Origin: Pseudomonadales bacterium
GTDB lineage: Bacteria; Pseudomonadota; Gammaproteobacteria; Pseudomonadales; Azotimanducaceae
Reading direction: 5' to 3'
NCBI GenBank assembly: GCA_022822135.1
Contig: JAJECH010000005.1
Location: forward strand, 1 to 33,699
Length of the DNA: 33,699 nucleotides
Shown here: positions 1-8,270 of the stretch, piece by piece
How the letters are laid out: each line of letters starts with the position of its first letter
Position numbering within the stretch: position 1 is the first letter of the stretch
The notes under the pieces: model-generated
Seen by the model: only the letters and a program-made list of their open reading frames with translations
Told to the model about the DNA's origin: nothing
Databases searched by the model: none
Translations under genes and position numbers: made by a program

Positions 1-35
1 AACGCGTCACGGTCGTTACAATCTTCTTTGTTCAT
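1..35 (-). CDS. Start of an unidentified leftward gene (partial)
   Basis: On the minus strand an ATG at 35-33 opens a frame that runs off the left edge after 11 codons (MNKEDCNDRDA). It is preceded by a strong ribosome-binding sequence, AGAGGTGAT, at normal spacing, which is the main reason for calling it. Too little protein is visible to name a family. Against it, the plus-strand terminator at 67-102 suggests instead that a rightward gene may end near the left edge: one plus frame stops at 36-38 and another at 52-54. Both readings remain open. Confidence 0.4.
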   Translation of the reverse strand, partial: MNKEDCNDRDA

Positions 36-66
36 TGAGTATCACCTCTTTTAGAGTAAATGAACA

Positions 67-102
67 GCGTCCGATCGCCTGCTTGCGGTCGGGCGCATTT
101 TT
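67..102 (+). terminator. Rho-independent terminator reading rightward
   Basis: A 12-bp stem (67-78 with 85-96, including a few G-T pairs) closes a six-base loop and is followed by ATTTTT on the plus strand. This is the form of an intrinsic terminator for a rightward transcript entering from outside the window. It would also insulate hicB at 187 from upstream transcription. Confidence 0.7.
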
Positions 103-186
103 ATAACTTGAAATTGCAGAAGATTATTTTCACAACCCGTCCGATTCAATGTCATGTTTGAACTCACTGGGTCTTAGGGTATCGGG

Positions 187-417
187 ATGCAAAGACAAAT
201 CAAAGTTATCGTGGAAAAACACCCAGATGGTTATGTCGCCTATCCTCTGGGGATTAAAGGCGTTGTAATTGGGCAAGGGGATAGTTATAAGGAAGCCCTT
301 GAAGACGTACAGTCAGCGATTTCATTTCATGTCGAGACATTCGGACCAGATGCACTCGTTGATTCGGAGTCACGGATCGTCGAAGTATTCGTAGCTGAGG
401 CGAACATGCAAGGATAA
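187..417 (+). CDS. hicB: HicB-like antitoxin
   Basis: This 76-residue protein matches the short HicB/UPF0150 antitoxin fold: an N-terminal beta strand (QIKVIVEK), the DGYVAYPLGIKG stretch, a GQGDSYKEALEDVQSAI helix and a short acidic C-terminal strand. Such proteins bind and neutralise the HicA mRNA interferase encoded beside them. It lacks the C-terminal DNA-binding domain of longer HicB proteins, as is usual for this subfamily. The ATG lies just after a weak purine-rich stretch. The stop is three bases before the hicA start, so the two genes form one antitoxin-first operon. Family assignment is by pattern recognition. Because hicA carries an internal stop, this antitoxin may no longer have an active partner. 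Confidence 0.8.
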   Translation: MQRQIKVIVEKHPDGYVAYPLGIKGVVIGQGDSYKEALEDVQSAISFHVETFGPDALVDSESRIVEVFVAEANMQG

Positions 418-420
418 ACG

Positions 421-660
421 GTGCAACGGTTTCCTAGGGATGCGCCGCGGCGTAAAGTGATCTTGACTCTACGTGAGCTTGGCTTTGAAACTATTCGGGA
501 AGGTAATCACATATCGCTGCAAAGAAGAAACGACGACGGAAGTGTCACCCCGTTGACGATTCCAAACCATAGATAGATCAAATCGTCGACGTTGCGCTCG
601 ATTTGCAGTCAGTCGGGAGTGTCTCGAACAGATTTCCTCTCCGCGTACGAGCGTACCTGA
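421..660 (+). pseudogene. hicA: HicA-like toxin interrupted by an in-frame TAG
   Basis: From a GTG at 421 the frame encodes a HicA/YcfA-type double-stranded RNA-binding toxin: MQRFPRDAPRRKVILTLREL, then the EGNHISL strand bearing the likely catalytic histidine, then TPLTIPNHR. A TAG at 574-576 stops it after 51 codons. The same frame continues for 27 codons to a TGA at 658-660 (IKSSTLRSICSQSGVSRTDF and seven more residues), which is exactly the C-terminal helix HicA proteins normally have. The rest of the frame is intact, so this is a single nonsense change or a readthrough codon. HicA cleaves mRNA during translation and is held by HicB. The truncated product lacks its last helix and is probably inactive. 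Identity is fairly sure; loss of function is inference. Confidence 0.75.
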
Positions 661-701
661 TCCTATGATTAAGACTCGTTGCTCGTTCGTTCTGTTAAGT
701 C

Positions 702-1592
702 GTGGTTTCTCGACCCGAACGGAAGTTTGCGTTATTAGGTTCGAACGCACGGAAGCTGAAAACACACTCATCGAATCTTCTCGCAGGAAGCGCAAGCCAA
801 CGATTCATGTATCCCTTCGTACCGGAAGAGCTTGGGGATGAGTTCGATCTAGATCAGGTGCTTCAATATGGCTCGATTCCAGTCGTTTGGTGCGAAGAAA
901 ACCGGAAGGACGTACTAAAAAGCTACGTAAATCTCTATTTACGTGAAGAGATCAGATTGGAAGCTTTGGTACGGAACCTGCCAGGCTTTACACGATTTCT
1001 ACCGATCGTGGCTCTTTTTCATGCTCGATCGATCAACGTCACTGCGATCGCGAGAGATTCACAGGTACCGGCATCAATCGTCAAAGGTTTCGTAGAGGTT
1101 CTCGAGGACACGTTGATCGCTTCGCGGTTGAGTGGTTATGAAGCGAGGCTTCGTGTGCGGGAGCGAACAAATCCAAAGTTCTACTTTGTTGACCCAGGTC
1201 TCGTTCGGACGCTTAAAGGTCAATTTGGACCGGTCGGGATTGAGGAACGCGGCGCTTTATTCGAAGGATGGATCTACACACTCCTCCTAACCTATCGCGA
1301 TACTCGCGGTCTATTCGAGACGATTCACTACTGGGCTCCGATGAACTCCAGGACTGAGGTAGATTTCCTAATTCATCGAGGAACCGAGTGTGTCGCTATC
1401 GAAGTCAAAAGTTCGAAGATCTACAACCAACGATTGCTAACCGGATTAAGAGCCATTGATGGCTTACCTGGACTCGTTAGACGGGTACTTGTGTACGGTG
1501 GCGACACAGACTATCGCACAGACGATGGGATCGATATCTGGTCGGTTCGTAGATTCTCGGAGAACCTGTCCAACGACCAACTGTGGTTTTGA
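702..1592 (+). pseudogene. DUF4143-type ATPase, N-terminal ATPase domain missing
   Basis: The 296-residue product aligns by eye with the C-terminal two thirds of AAA_14/DUF4143 ATPases. It enters at the end of the ATPase domain (RKFALLGSNARKL, then NLLAGSA), continues through the YPFVPEELGDEFDLDQVLQYG linker and the NLYLREEIRLEALVRNLPGF helical region, and ends with the restriction-enzyme-like domain (RTEVDFLIHRG ... CVAIEVKSSK), whose D, E and K residues are kept. The N-terminal Walker A and B region, roughly 140-150 residues, is absent, and only 41 bp separate this frame from hicA, so it was deleted rather than frameshifted. The GTG start at 702 is simply the first available codon. Family members are often found in accessory DNA. 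It is probably non-functional. Confidence 0.75.
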
Positions 1593-1737
1593 TCGCCTTT
1601 GGGGTTACAACGGTTCAAGCGGCGAAGTTAGCGAACCAGTCTGAAATCTGTTCCTATTGACGGTTTTAGACTCTTAGGAATTCGGGGAGTATGCTGGCTC
1701 GTGCCGTCAAACTCGGTCGTATTCCTCGAAATCCGAT

Positions 1738-2517
1738 CTAGTACACGATATGACCTTTGCTTATGCTGTCCGCGTCGATAGAGCAATCTTGATTTAAGAA
1801 AACTCTAGTTTTCTTCCTCGCTTGTGCCGTCAAGGATCCCACATTGCCTAGATGTACGCGTGAGGCGTGAAAGCAATTAATACTCGCGTGCTCGGACTTC
1901 AATTCTCGCGCGTCAACGATTGCTTTGTTAGTAGTTGCAAGACGGTGATTCTTGACCTGGCCAGAAAGAACCACGTGAGCTGACGAGTAAGCGATCCCTA
2001 CGAGGTTTTCCATGTCTAACGATTTCGCTTGAATCGTACATGCTCCACTGACAGCCTCATAAATTAAGGTGTGACTTCGAACGTTGTCGAGGCAAATCGA
2101 ACCTCCGAGACTTGCGTTTACACTGAATTCTTCAGCTTCGTAGTCCTTGATTGAGACGCTTGCTAAACGCGTTCGCGAGCAGATCCGACTCAAGGTATTC
2201 TGTGGAACGTAAGCACGAATCAAAACGTCGTGTCGATCGCCTGCATTGTCTTGATGGAAGAATGAATAAGGCGATGTGCGTTTTGTAAAACCAATGGTGC
2301 CTCTTCCTTCTTTGATTTCGATCTCTCGAGATGCAGTCTCACTAAGTTCCAATACGGTAGTCTCGTTTGAATTGCTTGGAACTATCTCAAGTTTGCCGCA
2401 CATCCGATTTCCGAATATGAGTGTATGTATCGGGTGGTCGTATTCGATACTGGTCGGGAAATCTCGGCTCTCCTCATCAGTCAAGGATTGGCTCATCCGG
2501 ACGCTCTGTGTGTTCAT
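1738..2517 (-). CDS. GIN-domain (DUF2807-like) protein, possibly cytoplasmic
   Basis: The 259-residue protein has the pattern of a head GIN/DUF2807 beta-helix: short repeating strands of the type A-x-I-x-A-x-S-L/x-L-x-N-V (for example SVNASLGGSICLDNV, TIQAKSLDMENLVGIAYS, SSAHVVLSGQVKN) through most of its length. In the family such domains are usually exported, but here no signal peptide or membrane segment is visible at the N-terminus, which is polar. The ATG at 2517 follows AGGAAATTA at good spacing, supporting the start; a second Met lies eight codons on. It stands alone, well separated from the gene at 2709. The fold is inferred from the repeat rhythm and the function is unknown. Confidence 0.6.
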   Translation of the reverse strand: MNTQSVRMSQSLTDEESRDFPTSIEYDHPIHTLIFGNRMCGKLEIVPSNSNETTVLELSETASREIEIKEGRGTIGFTKRTSPYSFFHQDNAGDRHDVLIRAYVPQNTLSRICSRTRLASVSIKDYEAEEFSVNASLGGSICLDNVRSHTLIYEAVSGACTIQAKSLDMENLVGIAYSSAHVVLSGQVKNHRLATTNKAIVDARELKSEHASINCFHASRVHLGNVGSLTAQARKKTRVFLNQDCSIDADSISKGHIVY

Positions 2518-2708
2518 TAATTTCCTAGCCGAAATCAGTCTTAAAGGTTATAGGTTGTATGGGGTTTCATGTCAAGACGAGTAGGCGTCACTTAATAGTC
2601 GATATCGTTTTTTGCGAAAAACAGAGTTTCAAGATAGGCTAGCAGAAACTTCCTCGTTAGGTCGAAAGTGACGAAACAACAGCTTTTTTATTTACCGTTG
2701 AATTTGGG

Positions 2709-3431
2709 TTACGCCCTATCTATAGACGATGGGTTGAGCACGTTTGGTATGTCCGTAAAGATTGCTGCGACACCAAGTTCGCGCAACTGTACTGCTCGAG
2801 CGATGTCGTTCACGGTGAATACGTAGACGGTGAATCCCGCATTGAACATCGCGAGTAGATAACCTGGATCTGCTACCGCGTCCATGACGTGAATGTTTTC
2901 AACCCCAAGGGACGCTCCTGTCGCCAGGACATTCATGTCGTGGACTCTTGTCAGCAGTGCGGTAGGGACGTTCAACGCATGAGATTTGAATTGCTCTAGT
3001 TCGTCAACCAGAAATGAGGAGACTAGATATCGGTGCGCGTGAGTGCGGATAAATTCAGCGGCAGGACGTCCGGTATGAGGTCCCTTCAACTCGATGTTAA
3101 TGCCAACACTTGGTGGCACGATGTCCCAAACTTGGGCAAGTGTCGGGATAGGCTCGTCATTGCGTAGACGCAACCCTGCAAATTCCGTTTGCGAGAACGA
3201 AGTGATCGAACCAGTTGAATCGGTCATTCGTTCGACCGTGTCGTCGTGGAACACGATCAGTTCGTCATGAACGAATTTGACGTCGAATTCAATGGCATCA
3301 ACACCGCTAGCGAATGCGATCTCGAACGCCTCAAGCGAGTTTTCGGGAGCGTGACCGGCGGCACCTCGATGACCGATGACTGAAAACGGTCGTTGAAGAA
3401 ATGGGTGATTTCGAAGATCGCTTATGGTCAT
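2709..3431 (-). CDS. Glycerophosphodiester phosphodiesterase
   Basis: A GDPD-family TIM barrel that hydrolyses glycerophosphodiesters to glycerol 3-phosphate and an alcohol. From the chosen ATG at 3431 (240 residues) the catalytic set is visible: HRG at 21-23, E30 and N31 in APENSLEAF, E48 and D50 in IEFD, the HDD pair near 62-64, and the IELKGP strand supplying the second-metal glutamate. The C-terminal FTVND and GIFTD-like strand (AIFTDIP) closes the barrel. The length matches cytoplasmic UgpQ-type enzymes. The frame stays open upstream to 3599, adding 56 residues without family character, so the internal ATG is preferred, although its ribosome-binding site is weak. No signal peptide is seen. 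Substrate specificity cannot be read from the sequence. Confidence 0.88.
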   Translation of the reverse strand: MTISDLRNHPFLQRPFSVIGHRGAAGHAPENSLEAFEIAFASGVDAIEFDVKFVHDELIVFHDDTVERMTDSTGSITSFSQTEFAGLRLRNDEPIPTLAQVWDIVPPSVGINIELKGPHTGRPAAEFIRTHAHRYLVSSFLVDELEQFKSHALNVPTALLTRVHDMNVLATGASLGVENIHVMDAVADPGYLLAMFNAGFTVYVFTVNDIARAVQLRELGVAAIFTDIPNVLNPSSIDRA

Positions 3432-4232
3432 TGTGTGTATATGACTTTTCGAGTTTCGATCTTCCTCATCGGTAGATGTGTCACTCACTTCACTATGAAT
3501 TTGAGAATTACATACCATAGTGGCGAAATGAACTTTCAAAAAAAGAGCTCGTTTGACCACGTTTTTCGTGAAAAACGCCCACGCCACGGAGGTACACACG
3601 ACACAAAGGACTTGCGGGTAGCACGGTCGTGAAGACCTTCATGTTCAGCTTCCGCGGATAGTAGCCTGAGCGAGTGGCGACCCGATCCGTCGTGCGCTCG
3701 CACTTCGCCCCTGAAGATGTTCCGTCATGTCAGCTTCAGGCACGGCTTGTACAGCTTTCTTCACCAGTTGCTCGACAAAACCGTATCGAAAAGCCGAATA
3801 TAAGACTGTCCCCGATCAAGTCTCAAACGCAACGCATAAAAATCTCGACGGAATAGAGGTCGAGTCCATATAAGCCTCATTTAAGCAACCTTAGTTTCAT
3901 TAGCTTCTTTAACCAGAGTATCGAGTGACATTGAATGATCTACGCGTCTAACATTAACTATTGTCACATCGCCTATTCACGTATAGACTCAGCGAGGATG
4001 ACGTTCAGGTCAACGGGATAGTCTCGACAAGGTTAAGCCAACGCGCATGGAATGGCAACAGCCCCGCATGTCTGAACAGCAAACGGCCGCCGACTAATAA
4101 CGTTGAACGGCTCAGCCAGTTAGCTCACGCACCCAAGTCTGCTGGCTGGCTTCAATGTCACTACCGTAAAGAGAGTCACGAGGCTGACGGTGCGATAAGG
4201 TTCAATTCGTGTCATAAATTGGAGACCGTGTC
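3432..4232. other. Long intergenic stretch with no convincing gene
   Basis: About 800 bases between the phosphodiesterase and the Fic gene. Short open frames on both strands (for example 3674-3856 and 3961-4248) have no recognisable motifs and no good ribosome-binding sites. A perfect 7-bp inverted repeat, CCTGAAG at 3710-3716 with CTTCAGG at 3735-3741, is the only structure I can point to. I see no tRNA, no insertion-sequence end and no obvious gene remnant. Confidence 0.5.
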
Positions 4233-4955
4233 TTGTCCAAGCAGATGAGTCAAAAAGAGTACGCACTTTTTACCGCTAAACGTGCACTGGCGGATCTCGT
4301 TCACAATATGTCGTCGGCAGAAGGGAATCCCATCACGATTACAGAGGTGGTTACTCTACTTGACGGCATCACGGTTGGCGGCCACAAAATGTCGGACCAG
4401 AATCAGGTATTGCGCTTAGATCGTGCATGGAACGCAGTATTCCAGCTCGTTGAAAGTGACCGGTTTGAGCTCTCAAAGAGAACGGCAATTCGACTGAACG
4501 AACTGGTCGCTACGGATGAGGCACGGAAGGTTGGCGCTTTTAGGGATGACCAAGTTGGGATCCAGGGGGTTGAATACATCCCACCGCACCATTCCACTCT
4601 CGATCGTAAATTCGATGAGATGCTTGAGGAGGTGAATCAGCGAAATACCGCTCTCGACCGTGCCGTGACTTGCTTTACTACGTGCGCACGTAACCAGTTC
4701 TTCTACGATGGGAATAAACGCACGTCTCAGCTATTGATGAACGGGATTCTGCTATCGAACGGACAGCATGCCATTACGATTCCAGCAAAGGAGAGAGGTG
4801 AGTACTTCTATTTACTCAGAGAGTTTTACGACAGCGATGACAGCCGAAGACTGAAGCAGTTTCTTCAGGACCGGCAACTCGATAAGATCATGAAGGTACG
4901 GGAACGTGCACAGCGCGAAAAAGAGAGAAATCGGGATCGAGGGATGGAACATTAG
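4233..4955 (+). CDS. Fic-fold protein lacking the motif histidine
   Basis: The 240-residue protein has a Fic domain: the flap-like region RDDQVGIQGVEYIPP (about 105-118) and the active-site loop QFFYDGNKRT at 155-164, followed by the helix SQLLMNGILLSNG. The canonical Fic motif is HxFx(D/E)GNxxR; here the leading histidine is Gln155, while F157, D159, G160, N161 and R163 are kept. That histidine is the general base for AMP transfer in characterised Fic enzymes, so ordinary AMPylation is doubtful. An N-terminal helix with TLLDGITVGG (about 41-50) resembles the regulatory region of related Fic proteins. The C-terminus is highly basic and acidic. The start is TTG at 4233, nine bases after GGAG; an in-frame ATG follows at 4245. 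The gene stands alone with tandem TAG stops. Confidence 0.75.
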   Translation: MSKQMSQKEYALFTAKRALADLVHNMSSAEGNPITITEVVTLLDGITVGGHKMSDQNQVLRLDRAWNAVFQLVESDRFELSKRTAIRLNELVATDEARKVGAFRDDQVGIQGVEYIPPHHSTLDRKFDEMLEEVNQRNTALDRAVTCFTTCARNQFFYDGNKRTSQLLMNGILLSNGQHAITIPAKERGEYFYLLREFYDSDDSRRLKQFLQDRQLDKIMKVRERAQREKERNRDRGMEH

Positions 4956-5131
4956 TAGTACCGTTCTGAGACCATTCGATCCGTAACTCATTTCTAGATG
5001 GTCAACTTAAGACATGGGTAATCTCTGATCGAGATGCGGCACTTGGACCCACCTTCACCACCAATGTATATAAGCCCCTAAACTTATGTGATAGTGGTCA
5101 CAGCAGCGCTTCGTAGCTGAGAGAGTCCGAC

Positions 5132-6451
5132 ATGCCGGTAGTCCCAGTCCCGTCCCAGTGCTCGATGAAAGTTCACTTAAGCCATCCAGATAAAAGTCAT
5201 AGCTCAGGCCGTTTCCTGCACGGACACTGGAAGCGCATGCTGATGGTCTTCCTACTATCCGCTCCTGCCATCGCTAGCGAACCGCAGATCATGACGCTCG
5301 AAGGTGACGTTTCAGCGATCTACACCAACGGCGATTTCGTCGCCTTTCTCCCCCAGGAAGCGCGCGGCGGAACAATGGCAATGTCGACGAGCTCTAAACC
5401 TACGGTGGCAGACAAGCCCACTTCGCTGGAATCCACCCTCGACGTTATAGGGAAGGCAGAAATAGGCGGCGACGGCCGATTCACCCTTGAGATTCCTGTG
5501 AAAGAACCGCGCCGAGTCAGCTTCTACATCCTCAACGCGTTTAATTCGTACGGGACTCCTATGGCACCTGCTAAAGGCAATAAGTTCATCCTTGAGCCAG
5601 GTCAACTCAGCCTCACAATGTCGCGCCCTGATCGGTTCATCATCCAAGGGGGTCGTTACAACGACGCTGTATACAACACATGGCGAGAGTCGGAACCGTA
5701 TCTTGCTGCGGAGGCTGAGCACGAACGGTTGCTCCAACCTGTGGAAGGCGAATCCGAGACAGCTAGGAGGTCGCGGATCGATCAGGCTTCAGCTATGTAC
5801 GCCCGCATTTTGGAACTGGAGAATGAAGGGCGGTCCCGGACAGCGAGTACCCATCCCGATCCGGTCGCGCGTCGGCTCGCCATCGAGACTGCCTGGCTCA
5901 TTGGCCCTTGGGTGCTTGATGCACTACGTGCTATGGCCGAGCTGACGCCTGACGATCCATGGGTGATCGACCGTCTCGCACGCGAGGAAAAGGATGCGCC
6001 GAAACGCGCCGAACTGCGCAAGCGTTTCTCGACCGGAGCAATCATCTGCGAATTTACGGCTGTGACGCTGGATGGCGAGAAAAGGACTCTAGCCAAATTA
6101 CGTGAGAACAGCCGGTACGTGCTGCTTGAGTACTGGGCATCGTGGTGCGGTCCCTGTCGGCTCGAGATTCCGCACATGAAGGAAGCCTACGCACGTTTCA
6201 GCGAGAAGGGTTTCGAGATCGTCTCATTTACGATCGACGACGATTGGGAAGATTGGGAATTAGCGTCGAGAGAAGAGAACCTGCCCTGGATTGACCTTGG
6301 CTTTGGCACAGATGCGGAAGCGGCGAGAGCTTGTAACGTTACCGGTGTTCCCAAAAACTTTCTCTTCGACTCGAAGACCGGTAGTATCGTAGCGACTGAT
6401 CTCCGAGGTCACCATCTCGACGAGAAGCTCGAGGAGCTGTTCAGCCAATGA
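5132..6451 (+). CDS. Exported TlpA-like thioredoxin-domain protein
   Basis: The 439-residue protein ends in a TlpA/ResA-type thioredoxin domain: LLEYWASWCGPCRLEIPHM with the redox pair C339-C342, the strand FEIVSFTIDDDWEDW, and GVPKNFLFD with the cis-proline. The first half resembles the beta-rich N-terminal domain found before TlpA domains in exported proteins (GDGRFTLEIPVKEPRRVSFYI), and the middle (about 180-300) is mainly helical. Arg34-35 followed by MLMVFLLSAPAIAS makes a signal peptide ending near residue 49, so it should act in the periplasm. The ATG at 5132 follows GAGAGA at seven bases, but in-frame ATGs at codons 12 and 36 give a more usual signal-peptide length. The likely role is disulfide reduction or exchange; the client is unknown. 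It is not in an operon. Confidence 0.8.
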   Translation: MPVVPVPSQCSMKVHLSHPDKSHSSGRFLHGHWKRMLMVFLLSAPAIASEPQIMTLEGDVSAIYTNGDFVAFLPQEARGGTMAMSTSSKPTVADKPTSLESTLDVIGKAEIGGDGRFTLEIPVKEPRRVSFYILNAFNSYGTPMAPAKGNKFILEPGQLSLTMSRPDRFIIQGGRYNDAVYNTWRESEPYLAAEAEHERLLQPVEGESETARRSRIDQASAMYARILELENEGRSRTASTHPDPVARRLAIETAWLIGPWVLDALRAMAELTPDDPWVIDRLAREEKDAPKRAELRKRFSTGAIICEFTAVTLDGEKRTLAKLRENSRYVLLEYWASWCGPCRLEIPHMKEAYARFSEKGFEIVSFTIDDDWEDWELASREENLPWIDLGFGTDAEAARACNVTGVPKNFLFDSKTGSIVATDLRGHHLDEKLEELFSQ

Positions 6452-6798
6452 ATCGGACAGTCGGATGTGGTCGAACACTGAATGCCTGCCCACCATCGTG
6501 TCTATGGATCCTGAAGTCTTACTGCTTCGAGGTTTTTTTGTAGGTAGCGTGTCGAATCGAGAGCCGCACACCTGACAATGGATACTTACTTCAAAAAGGG
6601 CAATGGTCTGAAGAAGCGTAGTTACAACGAAAAGGACCTTTATTTTTTCACTCTGTTGTTGCGATAATCGCATACCTTGACGTTTTTTGAACGATCACGC
6701 TAAGCAGAAATTCTCACCACAGTGCTTGTGCGATCCAACGTTTATCGTATGACTCCGCTATAGTTGTGAGACGAAGACGAGCTACCTAACACCTATCC
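6452..6798. other. Intergenic region before dnaX
   Basis: About 350 bases hold the terminator at 6510-6539 and presumably the dnaX promoter. A TTGACG at 6677 followed 18 bases later by TAAGCA is a weak promoter candidate. I looked for the 4.5S signal-recognition RNA sometimes found here in gammaproteobacteria and did not see its conserved GGAA/AGCAG loop region. Confidence 0.4.
6510..6539 (+). terminator. Probable terminator after the thioredoxin-domain gene
   Basis: CCTGAAG and CTTCGAGG can pair with one bulged base around an eight-base loop and are followed by seven T residues (6533-6539). It lies about 60 bases after the stop of the exported thioredoxin-domain gene. The stem is short, so the call rests largely on the T run and position. 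Confidence 0.5.
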
Positions 6799-8232
6799 AT
6801 GACATATCAGGTTCTCGCACGGAAATACCGACCCGGTACCCTTGCTGAGGTCGTAGGACAACCCCAGACAGTCAAAGCGCTCGTCAACGCGTTTGACCGC
6901 CAACAGCTCCACCATGCATATCTGTTCTCAGGGACCCGCGGTGTAGGTAAAACAACGCTTGCTCGCATCATAGCGAAGTGCCTGAACTGCGAAACCGGGG
7001 TGACATCGACACCTTGCGGGATTTGTGCGAATTGCGTAGCGATTGCGGACGGTTCATTCGTCGATTTGATCGAAGTGGATGGTGCATCGCGTAACAAAGT
7101 TGAAGAAACTCGCGATCTGCTCGAGGATATCTCTTACCTCGCAACGATGGGTACCTACAAGGTTTACATCATCGATGAGGTACATGCGCTCTCAGACTCT
7201 AGCTTTCAGACGTTACTGAAGTCACTTGAAGAACCGCCAGAGCATGTGAAGTTCGTGCTAGCGACCACGAATCCAGACAAAGTTCCCGTTACGGTCCGTT
7301 CGCGATGTATTCAGTTCCACCTACGCACGATGTCGATCGAGACCATCGACGAACATCTACGCACTGTTCTTGATAAAGAGAGTATTAGTTACGATGATGC
7401 TTCGGTTCGCACGCTTGCGCGATTAGGCCAAGGTAGCATGAGAGATGCACTATCCCTCACAGACCAGGCGATCGCGTTATGTGGGACGGAGCTGAATGAA
7501 GCGTCAGTTGTCGAAATGCTTGGATGCGCGCCACAGAACGATGTCGCCGTGTTACTTGAGAATCTGGTTTCGCGTGATCGTGACAGTCTCTTCGGTACTG
7601 TCTCGGAACTGGTCGCACGTGGCGTCGATTTTTCGGAAGTCCTCGCGGGACTTGAGAGCGGCGTGCACGCGCTCGCGATGGCGAAAGCCACGAGTACATC
7701 GCCTGGTGATACGTTGGTCAGTTTGCTGGACCGATGTGATACCGCATGGTTGCAGCAGGCCTATCAAGTACTGATCATGGGTGGTCGTGACATGCAATAT
7801 GCACCGGAACCTCGCGTCGGTTTTGAGATGACGATGTTGCGACTTCTGGACTTCGTGCCGATCGAAATCCAGGATCAAACGCCTGCACCGATCGTGGATA
7901 ACCCGGTTCCTGAGAAAGCTACCCCTGATGCACAGCCATCTTCTCAACCAGTTTCGTCGCATGACGAGCAGACGTCTCGAACAGAACTTGAAGCCGAGGC
8001 GAATTCCACCAATGAACGTCGAAAGGCGTGGCAAGAACGGCCGAAACGCATGCAAGCAAAGCGGGCCGAGGAACGACGGATTGAGAAGGAGCGAAGCGAG
8101 AAGGCGAAGGAGGCGGCGATGCGAGTATTCACCGCCGACGACGAATTACCCTACGTCCAGGTTCTGAAAGAAAGATTCAATGCTGAATTTGACGCGGATT
8201 GGCTGGACGATAAGCATGCGAAACCGCAATAA
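6799..8232 (+). CDS. dnaX: DNA polymerase III subunit gamma/tau
   Basis: The ATPase subunit of the replicative clamp loader. Walker A GTRGVGKT is at 45-52, the zinc-binding cysteines are C64, C73, C76 and C79, Walker B ends in IDEVHA (125-130), sensor 1 lies in LATTNP and the arginine-finger SRC is at 168-170. Domain III continues to about residue 355. The tail is unusual: only about 120 residues follow, a Pro/Ser/Glu-rich linker and a very basic-acidic helix (res 400-440), before the short terminal segment YVQVLKERFNAEF that ends tau proteins. At 477 residues it is far shorter than the 643 of E. coli tau, so most of the DnaB- and alpha-binding domains IV-V is reduced. No A AAA AAG slippery site is visible, so a shorter gamma form by that route is unlikely. 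It heads the run with ybaB, recR and rnd. Confidence 0.96.
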   Translation: MTYQVLARKYRPGTLAEVVGQPQTVKALVNAFDRQQLHHAYLFSGTRGVGKTTLARIIAKCLNCETGVTSTPCGICANCVAIADGSFVDLIEVDGASRNKVEETRDLLEDISYLATMGTYKVYIIDEVHALSDSSFQTLLKSLEEPPEHVKFVLATTNPDKVPVTVRSRCIQFHLRTMSIETIDEHLRTVLDKESISYDDASVRTLARLGQGSMRDALSLTDQAIALCGTELNEASVVEMLGCAPQNDVAVLLENLVSRDRDSLFGTVSELVARGVDFSEVLAGLESGVHALAMAKATSTSPGDTLVSLLDRCDTAWLQQAYQVLIMGGRDMQYAPEPRVGFEMTMLRLLDFVPIEIQDQTPAPIVDNPVPEKATPDAQPSSQPVSSHDEQTSRTELEAEANSTNERRKAWQERPKRMQAKRAEERRIEKERSEKAKEAAMRVFTADDELPYVQVLKERFNAEFDADWLDDKHAKPQ

Positions 8233-8270
8233 CTTGCTCTTTCTCATATAGAACGCGATAGGATTGGGAT

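Noticed and set aside
469-795. Minus-strand open frame of 108 codons across hicA and the ATPase start
   Set aside because: It is antisense to two recognisable genes, has no motif and low-complexity composition.
2607-2622. GTTTTTTGCGAAAAAC palindrome as terminator
   Set aside because: The stem is nearly all A-T and there is no T run after it on the relevant strand, so it would be too weak to call.
6452-6798. Possible 4.5S RNA gene upstream of dnaX
   Set aside because: The conserved tetraloop and adjacent internal loop of signal-recognition RNA are not present.
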